From NCBI RefSeq assembly GCF_027744825.2, contig NC_071336.1:27923501-27987500 (forward strand): a DNA stretch of 64,000 nt, in the 5' to 3' direction. This document shows positions 1 through 13,426 of the stretch, one piece after another. Numbering within the stretch: position 1 is the first letter of the stretch; each line of letters starts with the position of its first letter. Made by a program: the position numbers and the translations under genes. The notes below the pieces were generated by a model. The model did not search any database. It saw nothing but the letters and a program-made list of their open reading frames with translations, and was not told the origin of the DNA. This DNA comes from Synchiropus splendidus (Eukaryota > Chordata > Actinopteri > Syngnathiformes > Callionymidae).

Positions 1-1554
1 AGTTGCTCACCTCATCCTCCCCAATATTTTATATAAATGAAATCTGTGTGCATGGATCTGGTTTAAATCACGCAAAATGAATAGTCGTCTTGATATTATC
101 ATTATTTTGTGAGGAATTTATCCTGGGCGTTACATTCTGGTGCCAGGAAATAGGTTCTTTTTTTTCCAATTTAAATAAATGACCAAAATATCTGAAATGG
201 AAGCCATGATCGTGCAGCTTCGAAGCAAGACTCTCCCTGGTTTGAGTCCAGTTTTAGGCAACCCTGGGTTGGTGGCAGGTGTATGTTCTCCCTGTGATTC
301 CGTGGGCTTCGTTCTGGCACTCTGGTTTCCTCCCACAGTGAAGAAACACAGGTTTATTGGTTGACTCTGCAAGTTTGAATGCATCCATGTCTGTGTGGTT
401 ATATTTCCCCTATAATAGAAAGTGTTTTCCTGCCTTTTAGCCTAAAAAGCTGGGCTCACCTCCAATCTCAGGGACACATTTAATCTTTAGAAAATAAATA
501 AATGAAACGTGACTCTTTGTTGCCAAAGGATGTGAGTCATAAAAGTACTTCCTTGTTTAAAAGAGCCATGTATGTGTGTATATATTACTCACATATCTAT
601 AGAGTAGCCTTGCACCAAAACTTAAAAGTGTGTTTATGAAGTTATATTTAATTGACAACAATGACTGCCTCCCTGAAGAACCCTGACAAAATGGGAAGAG
701 CTGCAAGGACTAAAATAATGGGAGAACCCACAAGTGCCTGAAAATCCCTTGCAAATTTCTAGCACCTCAGTTTATAAGGGAAACTTATACCAACCCGTTT
801 GTTAATAACGCAACTGACTGACATGTAAGTTTTGTTGGGAAACTTTGTTCCTGCTATTCAATACGTGAACCAGAAACCATGTGACGTGACACTCGACCCA
901 GATCCTGATTCGAGAAGTGCTTTGTTTAGTTAGTCGGGATGTTCTCTCACTTCCTCTGTTAATATTGGTTGGTCCTCATTCTTGTTGCGTTGTGGACAAC
1001 ATCGAGTTCATACTTTTATTTATTCCCCCATCAATATTCCTGAACACCGAATGGACTTTAAGACCAGTTAATTGGATGGAACCCTGGGGCGAGTTAACAC
1101 GCGACTATGAGCTCTGTGGATCTGATGCTGACTCCCCCAGCCAGCCTCCCGTCATGTGCATAACTGGTCTGATGCATGTTACTCTGCACCTGCCGACAAC
1201 TTCACCTGACTAGAATGGTCTACTTTGCCCCTATTAGAGTCTCTTTCCCCTCAAACCTTTCCTCCTTCTGCCTCAATGGCTCTCCAGATTGTGTGAATGT
1301 GGGTGTCTCCACACACTCTCCCACCTAATCAAGAAGTAGATTATCTTGTCCCAGTAAATTGAAGTGAATAGCACTTGTAAGGTCGACTTGGAAGAACACC
1401 CGTCCGCCTCCACTGACAGCTCAGGCTAGAGAGAAAGGACAGAATATTACGGCGCAATCCTGTGGCTAAAATGTTTCCACAACGTGAGTGAGATTTTTCT
1501 GAAACCACTTTCATTGTTGGTTTAACTTCACGATGTTCTTCTCTTTGTTTGTAG
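1..1554 (+). other. ntng1: Intron (3' part) upstream of the LN exon
   Basis: No exon is visible in these 1554 bases; the intron ends in a pyrimidine-rich tract and TTGTAG at 1549-1554. Around 212-400 it contains a degenerate SINE/LINE-tail repeat, listed separately. The reading frames at 130-384, 179-364 and 917-1213 show no family resemblance. I did not find a sequence resembling the netrin-G1 signal peptide or the first LN segment, so those coding exons should lie further left. Confidence 0.7.
212..400 (+). repeat. Degenerate fish SINE / LINE-tail repeat
   Basis: The block runs through TGGTTTGAGTCCAG, GTATGTTCTCCCTGTG, CGTGGGCTTCGTTCTGGCAC and GGTTTCCTCCCACAG to GGTTTATTGGTTGACTCTG. This is the order of words in the common fish SINE and L2-type 3' core (recalled). 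It is clearly mutated. Related tails occur near 23225, 31575 and 51510. Confidence 0.6.
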
Positions 1555-2198
1555 GAAAACCCCTACATGTGTAATAATGAATGTGATGCCAGCACAGAAG
1601 AGCTGGCCCACCCCCCGAAGCTCATGTTTGACATAGAAGGCCGCAACCCTACCACCTTCTGGCAGTCCTCATCCTGGAAGAAGTATCCGAAACCTCTCCT
1701 GGTCAACATCACGTTGTCCTGGAACAAGACCATCGAGTTGACCGACGACATCGTCCTCACTTTTGAGTCAGGCCGTCCGGAACAGATGGTCCTGGAAAAG
1801 TCTTTGGATTACGGACGGACCTGGCAGCCCTACCAGTTCTACGCCACCGACTGCTTGGATGCCTTCACCATGGAGCCCAAGACGGTGCAGGACTTGACGC
1901 AGCACACCCTTCTCGACATCATCTGCACGGAGGACTACTCCCGAGGTTATGTGTGGAAGTATGACAAGACGGTTCGCTTTGAGATCAAGGACCGTTTCGC
2001 TCTGTTTGCCGGGCCCCGACTCCACAACATGGCATCACTTTATGGGCAGCTGGACACCACCAAGAACCTGAGGGATTTCTTCACCATCACAGACTTGAGA
2101 ATTAGACTTCTTCGGCCGGCCACGGGAGCTACCATGGTGGACGAGGACAATCTGTCCAGATACTTCTACGCCATTTCTGACATCAAAGTACTTGGACG
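1555..2198 (+). CDS. ntng1: Netrin-G1 exon: laminin N-terminal (LN, domain VI) C-terminal two thirds
   Basis: This 644-nt exon encodes 214 complete codons plus two bases (CG) of a split Arg codon; phase 0 in, phase 2 out. The acceptor is TTGTAG/GAA and the donor ACG/gtaaga. It begins [14 protein letters not shown] and ends AISDIKVLG(R). It covers most of the LN domain, which binds the leucine-rich-repeat ligand NGL-1 in netrin-G1. Cysteines at exon residues 6, 10, 100 and 124 match family positions. Potential N-glycosylation sites are at exon residues 51 (NIT), 57 (NKT) and 199 (NLS). The block from FEIKDRF through [18 protein letters not shown] is nearly identical to human netrin-G1 as I recall it. 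Divergent stretches include residues around 126-138 ([13 protein letters not shown]) and 188-198. These are where netrin-G paralogues usually differ, but assigning them to ligand-contact loops is inference. Confidence 0.97.
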
Positions 2199-2560
2199 GT
2201 AAGACATTGTATTCTTTATTTTTCCGACCATATCCCTCTAAAAATCTTTGACAATGAAAGACTAGCATGTTGTTTGATTTTGACTTGTAGCCAAAGCTAC
2301 TACTAGAAAAGTGATCAAAGAGACTATTGCTTATGTAGTATAAACAATGGTGTTGTCTGATATAAAATGAATATAAAAAATGGTTGGACAAAAAGACGTC
2401 AAGGGTGCGACAAAATCTCAGAAACATCTTTTATTGTGTTTTGTTGTGTGCTTCACTGCAGCCCTGGTGAGTCTCTCCATTAAAGTCGGCTTTGTTGGTG
2501 AACATTCTCAGAGGCTTTGACAACAACTCTAACTTCATTAGCATAACAATTGGCTTGTGC

Positions 2561-2588
2561 AAAAAAAAAAAAAAAAAAAAAAAAAAAA
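2561..2588. repeat. Poly(A) run, 28 bases
   Basis: There are 28 consecutive A residues. It could be a retroelement tail, but the sequence to its left (2460-2560) shows no recognisable element. Confidence 0.95.
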
Positions 2589-2984
2589 GGTTTAAAATAC
2601 GAGCACATTATTTATTCAGCTTCTCATCGCAGATAGATTCTGTAGGGGGCCTGCAATAACATTGTGGAGGACACACACAAGCCCTCTGTTATCAAACAAT
2701 AACTGCGACTACGACAATTCAAACGCCCGAATGTAATTATATTCCAAGGTCAAAGATCCAAACCAATTTATGATGAATGGAAAACCTTTGTTAGTTTTCA
2801 CTGAAACGCCGTCAGACTCAGAGGTGGATAATGACTAACTACAAGTCAGTGTACCTATGCACATTTCATATCTTAGTGTCTTTCATATGGTGGCATTCAT
2901 AGGCACGTTGGTTCCAGTATCTTACTCCACAGCGGTCTGTTACATAAAGGACCATTCCATCATGACACAGTATTGAAGGGTAGA

Positions 2985-3150
2985 TGAGGCTTCATGAAAC
3001 AGTGTCCTTATTTTCGGAGGCCAACAGATGGCACAGTCTGCTGACATTTGGACTTACTACTACTAAATCAATGAAACCTTGCATTGTTTCTCATCCTTGA
3101 GCGCCATCTAGTGGCCTCCGAAAATTACGACACTGTTTCGTCAACCCTGA
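2985..3150. mobile_element. 166-bp fold-back MITE-like element, copy 1
   Basis: The left end begins TGAGGCTTCATGAAACAGTG and the right end is its imperfect inverse, ending CGACACTGTTTCGTCAACCC then TGA. The inverted repeats are about 38 bp and include GGAGGCC / GGCCTCC. The interior has AATGAAACCTTGCATTGTTT, also found in the copies at 13985 and 50099. Beyond 3150 another partial end (CATGATACCTCA, to 3173) may mark a nested or extended copy. There is no coding capacity. I see no clear target-site duplication, so I do not assign a superfamily. Confidence 0.75.
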
Positions 3151-5991
3151 AATAGTGTATCATGATACCTCATCTTTGCTCTATTCTGAAATCGACCCTG
3201 CACTTCTTTCCAACAGGAAACAGGTTGACTCACTCAACTGCATTAAAAACAGAAGCTGTTCTTTAATAGCAGGTTATAAAGTGAGGAATCTGAACACTTT
3301 TCCCCATTACTGTTTTTAATTTTGTCCTTGCACCTAAGCTAGTTTAAGCGTTTTTTTGTGCAAAAAAAATTGTCCTGGCTATATCGGCTTTTATTGAAAA
3401 AGCCGATATTATTAAATTTAACTCATAATAGCAGTGTTAGTCCAAAATAATACTTTATTGTGTTCAGGGTTTCCTGCTGAAAATCATGTCACCGAGGTGG
3501 TGACAGGTTAGTACAAACACCAGACCTGTAGTTGGTGCTGAATCTCCCTAAATCTTTTGCAAAGAATGAAAAAGTTACGCGGCTCTGCGAGCTTGCGCTC
3601 TGTATAATGGGTTAAACATAGCGCAAGCGTCATAGACCGAACTGTCAGTTTCATTTTGGGGTCAGAAGTCGTGGCTGTAGGAGACGGTGAGCGAGAATGG
3701 CAAGAGTGTGCGGTTGTGCTCCGAGATATTTCTAGCTTTATGTCGCTTACTTCATTTATAGCAAACTGTGCTCACAATTTGAGCAGCTAGGAGGGTAATT
3801 CAGGAGGCCTCAAGTTATTTGAGTTTTTCGGGGGTGTGGTCGAAGAGGAGGGCAGTTGCTGTCAAGGCAAATATTCCTTATATTTCATCGCTCATATTTC
3901 ATCTCTGGCTCAGGTGGCTTTTACTACACAAAAAACTCGAGTGTGCCTCTTTAATAAATGTGTGCGATTCTCCTAAACAGTCCAACAGTTGTAAAACAAA
4001 GTCTATTCAACATAATGTTCCAGAATGAAATAATGTCTTTGCCTTTTAAAATGATCCTTAAACTAGATGAAAGTGGAGTCTGGAGCTCGGCCCCTCATGA
4101 TACGGTGGTGACCCAACCCAGTGCGAAGCCCCTCAGTCACCAGGATGTGTGGAGTGTGGCAATTCTTTTCAATTAAAGCAGAATATCCGTAATGATGTGC
4201 AGCGAGCACCTTCTCTCAGCTCTTCTTAATTAAGCAAGCTGCTTACAGCTTACTGAAGCACTCCATTCGCGACGCTTAATTCACTGAGCTGTCACTGTAT
4301 AAGCCTCGTGTTGGAGAAGAAGCAGCCATCAGGTCACTACCCGACGTAATTGGTGTGTGATTTACAGAATCCACCGAGGGTCATATAACACGGAACCTCT
4401 CGCTAGTACGCCGTGAGCGCCACGGCACGCGCACTTCCTGCTTCTTGACTCTGCTGCCGGTGTCACTGGGGCATCATCTTAAGTGAATCTGTTTCTCCTT
4501 TTCAATTAGGCAGATGTGAGTGCGGTTGTGGAGGGGCGGAGGAGGAGGGTTTAATTACTCCCGGTGCATGGGAGACTAGTCATGGCTCCGCGCAAAGTGG
4601 CTGAACGTCACAACAATGGGAGGACATGGTGTTAAGAGTGAGGTTGTGGTTTTGTCAGTGGTCGGAACCTTGAAATATGCAGGGAGCGGGGAGTGTGAGT
4701 AAAACAGACAGCGGAGTGAGCTTCACTTCCACTGAACACTGATCTCAAGCTCGCCGTTGAGAGAGAGACGCCTTTTTTTGTGGATTCATTCGAGGGAATT
4801 CAGGTGGTTCAGACAACATCGGCCTAAGGTTGTTAGAAGTGAAAGTACTGGAGGACGGAGGGCATGAAAAGGATGGGCTTGGGAGAAACGTGAGAGGTGG
4901 AAAAGAATGAAAAAGCAAAGATAGAAGTAGCTACACCTGACATATTTCTGGTCTGAGGCTCGCACTGAACTGCCAAACCTTTCACACAATTGTCTAGACT
5001 TGAACGGCCGAATATTTTCTCAGGTTCTGAAATCTCTTGCACTTGAACCGAGGAACTCAGGGTCCCGTGGTGTCTTTTTTGTGTGGCTCCTATTGACAAA
5101 AGTTTGTATGTCAAGGTCACAATCATTCAGCAATAGAGCTTTAATAATGTAACCATCATTAAAAACGCTGACGTTTCTCCTCCATTATTGATGCGGGGTG
5201 ACATCGTCTGCAGGTCTTTTTGTGTCCCGAGGCTGAATGACAACACCTTTCACTGGGTGAGTCATCAGTGGAGCGACAGTATGGTGTCTCATACCTGCTG
5301 TAGAGTCGGAGGTTATCCAAGCTAGGCAGAGAGGTGTGAATGACACGCACTTTAGAACCTGTAGTTTCTTTATGAGCTGGACTGAATGGGCACTGACGTG
5401 TGCTGGTCCAGGAAGTCTTTCCAATTGTCGACTGTATCACGTTTGCATATTGCTCCCTCCCTCTTTTACATGCTCTCCAGTTTTTCTGATGGTGTCTCGG
5501 TCTCCTTTGGTTTTCCGTCCCGCTGCCTACGATCAATACGGTGTAATTAAAGCTGGAGTTGATCCCAGCTACCTTGAATCTCTTTTCTCTGTCTGTCCAA
5601 ATCGCTTGTCCCCCACTCCCATATCCAACCTTCAATGTCTCGCTCTATTTCTCTTACACACAGCAGACGTGTCTCCAGCGGAGCTCAGGGTCCTCGCCTT
5701 GAATTTTATATGAAGAGCGACCCTCTTCTATCCCTGTGCTGCCACTCCAGCGAAGCGCCAGCCTCATGCTCGACAGGCAGCCGCTAGGAAAGCTGTCTCT
5801 GTGCTCGAAATTTCAAACCTGTTAGTTTTATTTTATCACCATTTCTAACACTGCATCAAACTGTGGTGTTAATACGGTTTCACATATCCTAAAATTAAGG
5901 AGCCTATCTAGCTCCATTTTGTGTGTTTACAATGGTGAACTTAATGAATATGTTTAAGTAAATGCAATAAAAAATATTGTAATATAGTGTG

Positions 5992-5994
5992 TTG

Positions 5995-6034
<40 letters not shown>

Positions 6035-6060
6035 CATTATTATTATTATTATTATTATTA
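5992..6060. repeat. (TTA)n microsatellite
   Basis: Roughly 69 bases of TTA/ATT repeat, with TTG units at the left end and one TCA interruption near 6034. An apparent poly-Tyr reading frame across it is an artefact. Confidence 0.97.
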
Positions 6061-6538
6061 CATAAATACCATATCTCACATGTTAAAATATATGTTTAGG
6101 AACAATATTTTTACATTCCATCCTCAAATTCAAGGCCTGTTTTTTTTATTTTTTTCATGTCATAACATTTCATCTGAGAACTAAAAATTCAGATGGGGAA
6201 TCGTCATGACGAGTCAGTGTGAGACATTACTCTAAAAATGAGCTTTTTGTAAGTCAAATGAGAACTGAGAGTCCATTCCAAACCTTTACTCCTGGTGGAA
6301 AAACTTAACAATGTTTGACACATTCATGATTTAGAATCACCCGTGACCTGAATGTGTCTTTGTGACACTGTAAAAATGTATTTGTCTTCTGTGCCTTGTT
6401 TTTGATCTATAAATTCTGATGTTCTATTACGAAGGGTGAGAAGACACTTTGATGTCATATGCCTTCATGTATTTGTTTATCAATAGAAAATAGGTGACAT
6501 TTATCCTTGTGTGAGGAGTGATGGTGTTGGGTTCGCAG

Positions 6539-6966
6539 TAGAGGTTGAACTGATATATTGGCCGTTTTTGGGCCATTAAAGTGCAAGTGAAACCTACTGT
6601 CTTTTTTTGAATGTGTTTGTTAATTCATGTTTTCAACTGTAATAGATTCATTTCCACTTCTCCGAAGTCTGTTGGCTAGGCCACTGACTTCACTACATTT
6701 GTAGGGGTTCTTATGAAGTCAAGCGAAAGTTAGTCAACATTTGTCTGTACAACTTAAGCAATGCTATTCTGTATAAGAATGTATGCTGTCTATCTTTTCT
6801 CATGTGAGGTTAGCAAACAAATGAATATCTCCACAATATAACTTTCTTCATGCCAATGCCAAAAGTATCAGCCCAGAATATTGACCTAACATCAGTTATC
6901 ATCTTTCCTAAGCCACCAGATATTTGGTATCAGCCCTAAAAAAAAAGCATATCGGTCGACCCCTAG
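6539..6966. mobile_element. Decayed DNA-transposon-like element with 'GATAT' ends
   Basis: The left end GAGGTTGAACTGATATATTG and the inverse of the right end (TAGGGGTCGACCGATATG) are similar. Both resemble the common fish ends with a 'ggggtcgaccgatat' word followed by 'tcggcc' (recalled). The interior is non-coding. The superfamily is not assigned. Confidence 0.4.
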
Positions 6967-8417
6967 TGTGCAGTAAACCACTCCCCACTCCCAGCGGACA
7001 TGCAGGTGTGGGAAGTCACATGTGTTGCTCGCTCAACACATCTCAGATGAGCAACAAGAGAGAAGACAGCAACCACGGGAGTGACTCCCGGGACAGATGG
7101 CCGGAGAGTCATTTCACTTGCTCTTTATTAAAGTCACCGTGGTCCATTCAATTTCAAGTGTCAGTTGTACAAACAGCACTTTAATTTGACGCGATAGTTT
7201 TGCAGCCTATTATTAAATAATCCAGCTGCTGAGATGAAGAACAGACACACCCATAGTTCCATACTTTTCCCATGTAAATCTGTTGGAATGATAAGTAGTG
7301 GTGACCTTTAATGTAGTCGATTTAAATGGTCGTGTTTAATACTGTTTCACTTTGACCATTCTCTTCAAACTGTTCACAATGAGAGGCTTTTTTGTCGTTG
7401 ACAGAACGTTGCCTCACTCTTCAAGACAAGGACGAATGCAGCTCGCTGATCCCGTCAAAGTCAAAATGCAGAACACATCTCATTGTAAATAGATGCCCAT
7501 GGTAGCAGAGAGCGAGAAAGAAGGCGAGACTAAGCAGGGCAGACAAGTGGAATGACTTATTCAAGAGGGAAGTGAGCAGGGAGAAACATGAAATTAGCAC
7601 AAATAGATTATCTGTCCACTACAGGAAGGCCTAAGAGCAAGCCAAGCACTGTGGAGGGAGGGCGAGGGAGGGGCCAGAAAAAAAAAAAGCAAGATTGACT
7701 CCTTGTTTGCTTCTCCCTCCGGGCAGAGCCGATAGAGTCATCACTCACCAAATTGCTGATCTGTGGTTCAAACATCAGTATTCAACACACAAATGTGCTG
7801 AAGTACAATTGGAAGAGACAAAGACCTATAGCACTGACTGTAACAAAATGGTGGAGGGGGAAAAAAAGAGGGCCCTCTGTGTGGTTTCAGATCAAAGCTA
7901 TACATTTAACACGCACCAATGAGGAAAAACAACGTGTGCTCATGGGTGTTTGTTGTCAGTGAGCCTGTTATGGGTTAAACATTAGTAAAATTGGCAGGGC
8001 GACGGATAAACAGGAGAGAATGTTGACTCTCTTCGATTAATATGGAGTTGTACAGTTTCCCCTCCATCCAGATGTTATTTCCCCTGAGTACCTACTTATT
8101 TCGGGAGAGCATCAGTTTGTTACACAAAGTGCATCACAGCGTTTCACGCTCTTGACAATGGGTAACCTTTGAAATGTCTTTTGACAATACCTAACCAATA
8201 GTTTATAATACATTAAACTAATCACCAGATTTTCACTTTTGTCTGGGGATTCTGGAATTTGCCCCCATGATATTTTGAGGGACGACTGCACACCCCTTGA
8301 GTCAACATGGACAGGTATTTCTACTTCCACCGCAGCACACAGGCTCTTATCAAACACCACTCTTCGGTGTTTCATAGACCCTCTGACCCATCGGAGCTGT
8401 TATAAACTGTTGTTTCA

Positions 8418-8463
8418 GAGTAAGAATCAGAATCACTTTATTTATCCACAGGGAAATTGTTTT
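8418..8463. repeat. Fragment of a common fish repeat end
   Basis: The stretch AATCAGAATCACTTTATTTA followed by TCCACAGGGAAATTG matches my memory of a very frequent fish repeat end ('aatcactttattgatcc...gggaaattc'). The family is not assigned and the boundary to the right is unclear. Confidence 0.4.
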
Positions 8464-10579
8464 TTGTTACAACCACAACTCCTGCTCAAAATGAAAGAGT
8501 AATGAAGAAACAGAGAGAAACAAACATGCAAGATACAAATGAAAATAAAGACATAATAATATATACTACTAAGCACAGCTAAAAAGAACCATCCAAACTG
8601 TATTTACAGTGTATTCATGTGCATTCATTGTAACCAAAAGCAATTTCCCTAAAGCTAAATATATTGATTCTGATTTAGCCGATTAACTCCCAAATTGATA
8701 GCAATCCCCTTTAGAATTTGAAAAAAAAAGATTTATCTATTTAAAAAAACAGATTCTGTGTGTTGGGTTTTCAGACTTTTGTCTTCAACAGCTGACGACA
8801 GTAGACTACTGTCTGCATGCTAAACATGTGCCAAGACCTAATGCATTTGGGGGAAGACCTTTTGGCTCCAGATGTCAGAAAGTTAAAATAAAGAAAGCAT
8901 TGTAAATCCCCCTCCCCGCCCCCAAAAATGAAAAAAAAAACATATAGAATAGATGAGTTGAGGTCCCAGCACAGTTACACAAAAATAGAGCTGCGAAAAG
9001 AGGAGCGCGTGTGACTGCTAGCATTTTTAAGTACATTTGACAGGTTGTTGCGAACAAAGCTTTGGATCAGATGCTTTATATGCCACTAAAAATTACACGT
9101 CAGACGTCTGGATCACTTCAGAAAGATGCTCTGTTCTGCTGTCTTACCCATTGATTTGTTGAAACCTGCTCATATTCAACACATCATCTTGAAAGTGATG
9201 ATGCAATCTTACAAAATGGTTGCAAGAATGCTCTCCTGTCGTTGTGTATCCAGGTTTTAAGTCTGCTGTTGATGTTGGATTGATACATTCTTGGATATCC
9301 TTGTGTTCTGAGTGACATTAATGCGTCCAACCACTAGTCAGCAGCAGGTATTCCCACTCCGCCCTGCTCACCAAACAAAGCCGTCCATCCAAGTTTACAG
9401 CTTTGAGTGCAGCTTTTTGGCTTGTTTTGTTTTAAATAGTAATACAACACTCTTTCTTGTTTCCATGAAGCATTTAGATGAGTTGTTTTATGATGAGATC
9501 AAAAGTTGTTATTTGAAATGTGAACTTATTGCTGCATATAAGTCAAAGTCTACATCATAATATTCCAAGTTTTCTTCCTCGATGGTAACAAATATTTCAA
9601 CAACACTCTACACAAAGTATGTCGATATAACACGTCACCACTCCAGTATCTGTAGATATGTAGATATGTATTGCATCACCTTGCCAACCAATGCACAGGC
9701 CAATACTGAAGTCCAACTTCGATGAATCATTTTCGCATACCTGCTTCAATTCAGACCAGAAACTGTTAATATTAAAATTCACTGACATCATACAGTGATG
9801 GACAGATGGTTTGTCCAGTCACCTGCCAGTTGTCTTGCCCTTTTTCCATGGAGTTTGCAAAGACAACTCCCCAGATGGTTCTCCATAATGAACCATCTGC
9901 CACATCAAGTTCAACATGACCCAGTAATAGTGCTTTAATAATGATAATATTGCCTCAGAATGACTGTAATTGACGCCTCATAAAACATAGAGAAAACATC
10001 TGCAGTCTGTTGCTACATCAACAACCCAGTTCAATTTGGAGAAGATTCATCAATAACAGCCAATGATGTTTTGACAGACACATCAGTTTATGACCATTAT
10101 TTCGCAGTCAGAGTAAAAGACGGAGGATAAACAGAGCTGTAGGAGTCAATATCATTACACTCGTACGAGAAGATCAGTGAAGAAAAAGATGAACTTTGCT
10201 GAGGTGACAACGTAAGCAGTCATTAGCTGCACGTCGGCTCGTATTAGCTCAGCTTTCGTTTCATTCTACGAGGATTTTTTTGATTATCAGTACACACGCA
10301 CCACACATTGTGCATGTAATGGTACAAGCTGCGGGCCTCATGAAATGTGATCAAATGGCCCGTGCTGCTGACACTGGACCTGCCTGCGCGGGCGGGAAAC
10401 ATCAGCTGTTTTGGCGAGTGAGTGAGATAGTAAGAAAGGTTAAGGTTACTACTGAAGTGTAAATCTGTGTTTTGCCTCTAAAACGCTGTCTAAATGTTGT
10501 GGGGAAAATGTGTGTCTGTGACTCATAACTCTACTGGTTACAGCTCTTTGCTGCTGGTAAAGTTTCTGCAAGCAATCTT

Positions 10580-10580
10580 G

Positions 10581-10614
<34 letters not shown>

Positions 10615-10615
10615 T
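10580..10615. repeat. (CT)n microsatellite
   Basis: About 36 bases of CT dinucleotide repeat with one interruption (CACTCT) near the right end. Confidence 0.97.
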
Positions 10616-10739
10616 ATTTTTGTCTGTCTAACATTGAGATGTGTCAGAAGTTGTTTTCATTCCCGTCATCTTTATCTGAATTGTATTTTTTGTTATGAGA
10701 AGGCAGTGCAATGATGGAGATTGAAATTATCTTAATATG

Positions 10740-10940
<201 letters not shown>

Positions 10941-12347
10941 AGCTATCATACGTTTTCTATGTAATGCCACATTTTCTTTATGAATTCTTGCGTCAGTAGA
11001 CACCCAAATGCAAGTTACCTACCTTGCGTGGAATGATAACTGAATACAAATTTAAAATTTAAAAAGAAAACAGTGGGAAGACTGGTTCCCAAAAATCCGC
11101 TTTTTCATGTGAGAAGATTACATGCTCGCACTTGAATCCCTGTGGCAGCATGCAACGGAACAAACAACCTGAACCTGACTGGGCAGAAGGAAGTCAATTT
11201 GTTGCCTTAGTCTTTGCAAAAAGCTCCTTTTTCTTTGCGCTTGTTTCCTTCTTCCTGCTTCCATTAGTGCCTACATAACCTGTCGCTCGTGACTTCTGTC
11301 CTGGCCATTTCTCCTCCTTCCTAGCTTTGATCCTGTGGCCTCACAGCACCTGTGGCCGGTGCCCTCTCAGCTTCGGTCTGCCAGACGCAACTGAAAGGAT
11401 TTTTTTTTCCCCCTTCATCAGTCAAGGCAGAAACATTCCATTCAGCGTGCTGTGCGGCGACTCGCTTGATCAAGATGTTCGTGAAAAGTAATTATGCGTC
11501 CAATGTGACATCCGCAAAGAAGCAGCAAAAATAAATGTCAGCGCCTCAAAATATTTTGACAATGACTCGATTAAAGTCTCGGTGGTGGTTCACTTACATA
11601 CGATCCGACACCGTGGTTTGTCGGAGAGGCTGCATTCTGACTATAGAAGATACAAATTCTGCCTCTGCTACTGAAGCGTGAAGGTAAAAAATAGATCAGT
11701 CGATGGTTTGTGTTAAAATGCAGAGGTGGTTGTTGTGTATGAGCTGCATCTAGAGGGCACAGGTGCATCTGCATGAGGCTGCTGGCAATATCAGGAGATT
11801 GTTGGTGGCTCGTTCGTCACGTCTGTTTTTTGGAATTATGGCGAGGAACAGTATGTGTTGTCAATAGCCACCTACGCATTGTTGGTCACGACTGCGAGTC
11901 AAGTGGAGCGTGTTGCTCAGTGATGGAGAGAGAAAGAAGGACGGATATTTTTTTTTTTTATCTGACTCTCATTTCGAGTCCAAACTATTTGGCCTCCCAA
12001 ACTTTGGCATCAAACGTCACCACGGGAGCTGTGTCTCTGATGCACACTTCTAATCTTGTCCTTTTTGGTCATCCCCATTGCAAACATAAGCATCTTCAAC
12101 TCTGCCATTCTACCATCCGATAAAGCCTCTTTTTTTCTGCCGAGCTGAAGTGCATGTGCTTTTGGGGCTGTCATGGCTGAAATTGCAAAAGATTTTTTAT
12201 CATTCATTATTTATGCAAGTCTATTGTTTTCCCTTTTAAGTTACATTCTTTTCATGACTGGCTCATTTGAACTAACTTAAAGAAAATGTTTTCAGATATA
12301 CTAAAAGGCCTTGAAATCAAGTTCAGTTATATGAAATAATGTACATA

Positions 12348-12870
12348 CCTTAAACTCCGGACTGTAGAGAGCATTGGAATATTAGCCTCACCCACTAAAT
12401 TTAAGAAGGAAAATAGCTCTTGTTCATACATAAGATGCACTGGTCTATAAGCCGTGGGTGCAGTGGTGCTGTCTGCAGTGTAGAAAGGTCAGTGGTGCAC
12501 CCGGGTTAAAAATGCATGAGGATAACTTCTAAGCTAGTTTCAGCAATGCTCTTGTTCTGAACTTGAAATCCTCACATATTTTATTTACATTAAAGCGTTG
12601 AAAATGTGCTGTTTTCATCCGCGTGTCCGAAGTTTCGACACCACAGCCGGTCTCAGCGGCTGCTTCTCGTCTCCAGTCCTCCAGGAGATCCGCTCTGTGG
12701 GCGGAGCTACAGACACGCAAGTGAAAATCGCACATTTTGAGCGCTTCAAGGTCAATAAAACACCTGTGAGTTTGTCGGTAAACATCCGTGTTATTAGCCG
12801 CATCATTGTATAAGTCGCAGGGTTGAGACTGCATGAAAGAAAGTATTGGGTTGTAGTCCGGAATTTAAGG
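12348..12870. mobile_element. Inverted-repeat (fold-back) non-autonomous transposon-like element, about 520 bp
   Basis: The left end CCTTAAACTCCGGACTGTA is the inverse of the right end, which reads AGTCCGGAATTTAAGG. A second, inner inverted repeat pairs the segment near 12590-12630 (GCGTTGAAAATGTGC, CGCGTGTC) with that near 12714-12755 (GACACGCA, GCACATTTTGAGCGC). Sub-terminal words TATAAGCCGTGGG and TATAAGTCGCAGGG lie on both sides. The minus-strand reading frames at 12529-12834 and 12615-12905 are inside it and do not look like proteins. The sub-terminal words resemble those of the 225-bp repeats at 21769 and 23757, suggesting one family. Confidence 0.65.
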
Positions 12871-13426
12871 GAATCCAGCAACATATTTTTTGCGTACAAA
12901 GTCATGATGTAATTACACTGTTTTTATATACTGTAATCCTCATATTTAAGCTACATTATTTTCTGTTTTGGCTTGTCGTCCCCTCACACTTGTGACACAA
13001 TTGTGCACATCTACCTAAATCCCTACTCTGGATGGCTGAGCCGCAAAAGTTGATTTGTACAGGCTAAAACCGAATACGTGAGCAGATCTGGTGCTTCACT
13101 GTAATTTTTGAGCATTAAAAACTGTGTCGTTTTTGCTGAAACTCTTTGAATATCGCTGCTCAAGGTAAAATCCCGAGAAACGCTTAGCGTTTTTTATTTG
13201 ATCGTTGTTATACAGACATGAAGAATGAACTCAACCACCACCACAAAATGAAAGTACATGACTTTAAAGGCTCTTTTTTTGAGGTAGAAAAGCTGAAATC
13301 TAATTATCTCTGTGAATCACTTGATTTCTTTATGAAAGAAAAACATTGCTGGTTTATCAACTATTAATTTCCCTCTGTGTGTTGCGGTTAATGTGAACTG
13401 AGGGCGCACTCTAATGTGTTCACATC

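Noticed and set aside
5159..5635. 158-codon minus-strand open frame (with a 125-codon frame on the other strand)
   Set aside because: No recognisable domain, no splice or promoter context, basic/Ser-rich composition typical of chance frames, and mutually overlapping frames on both strands.
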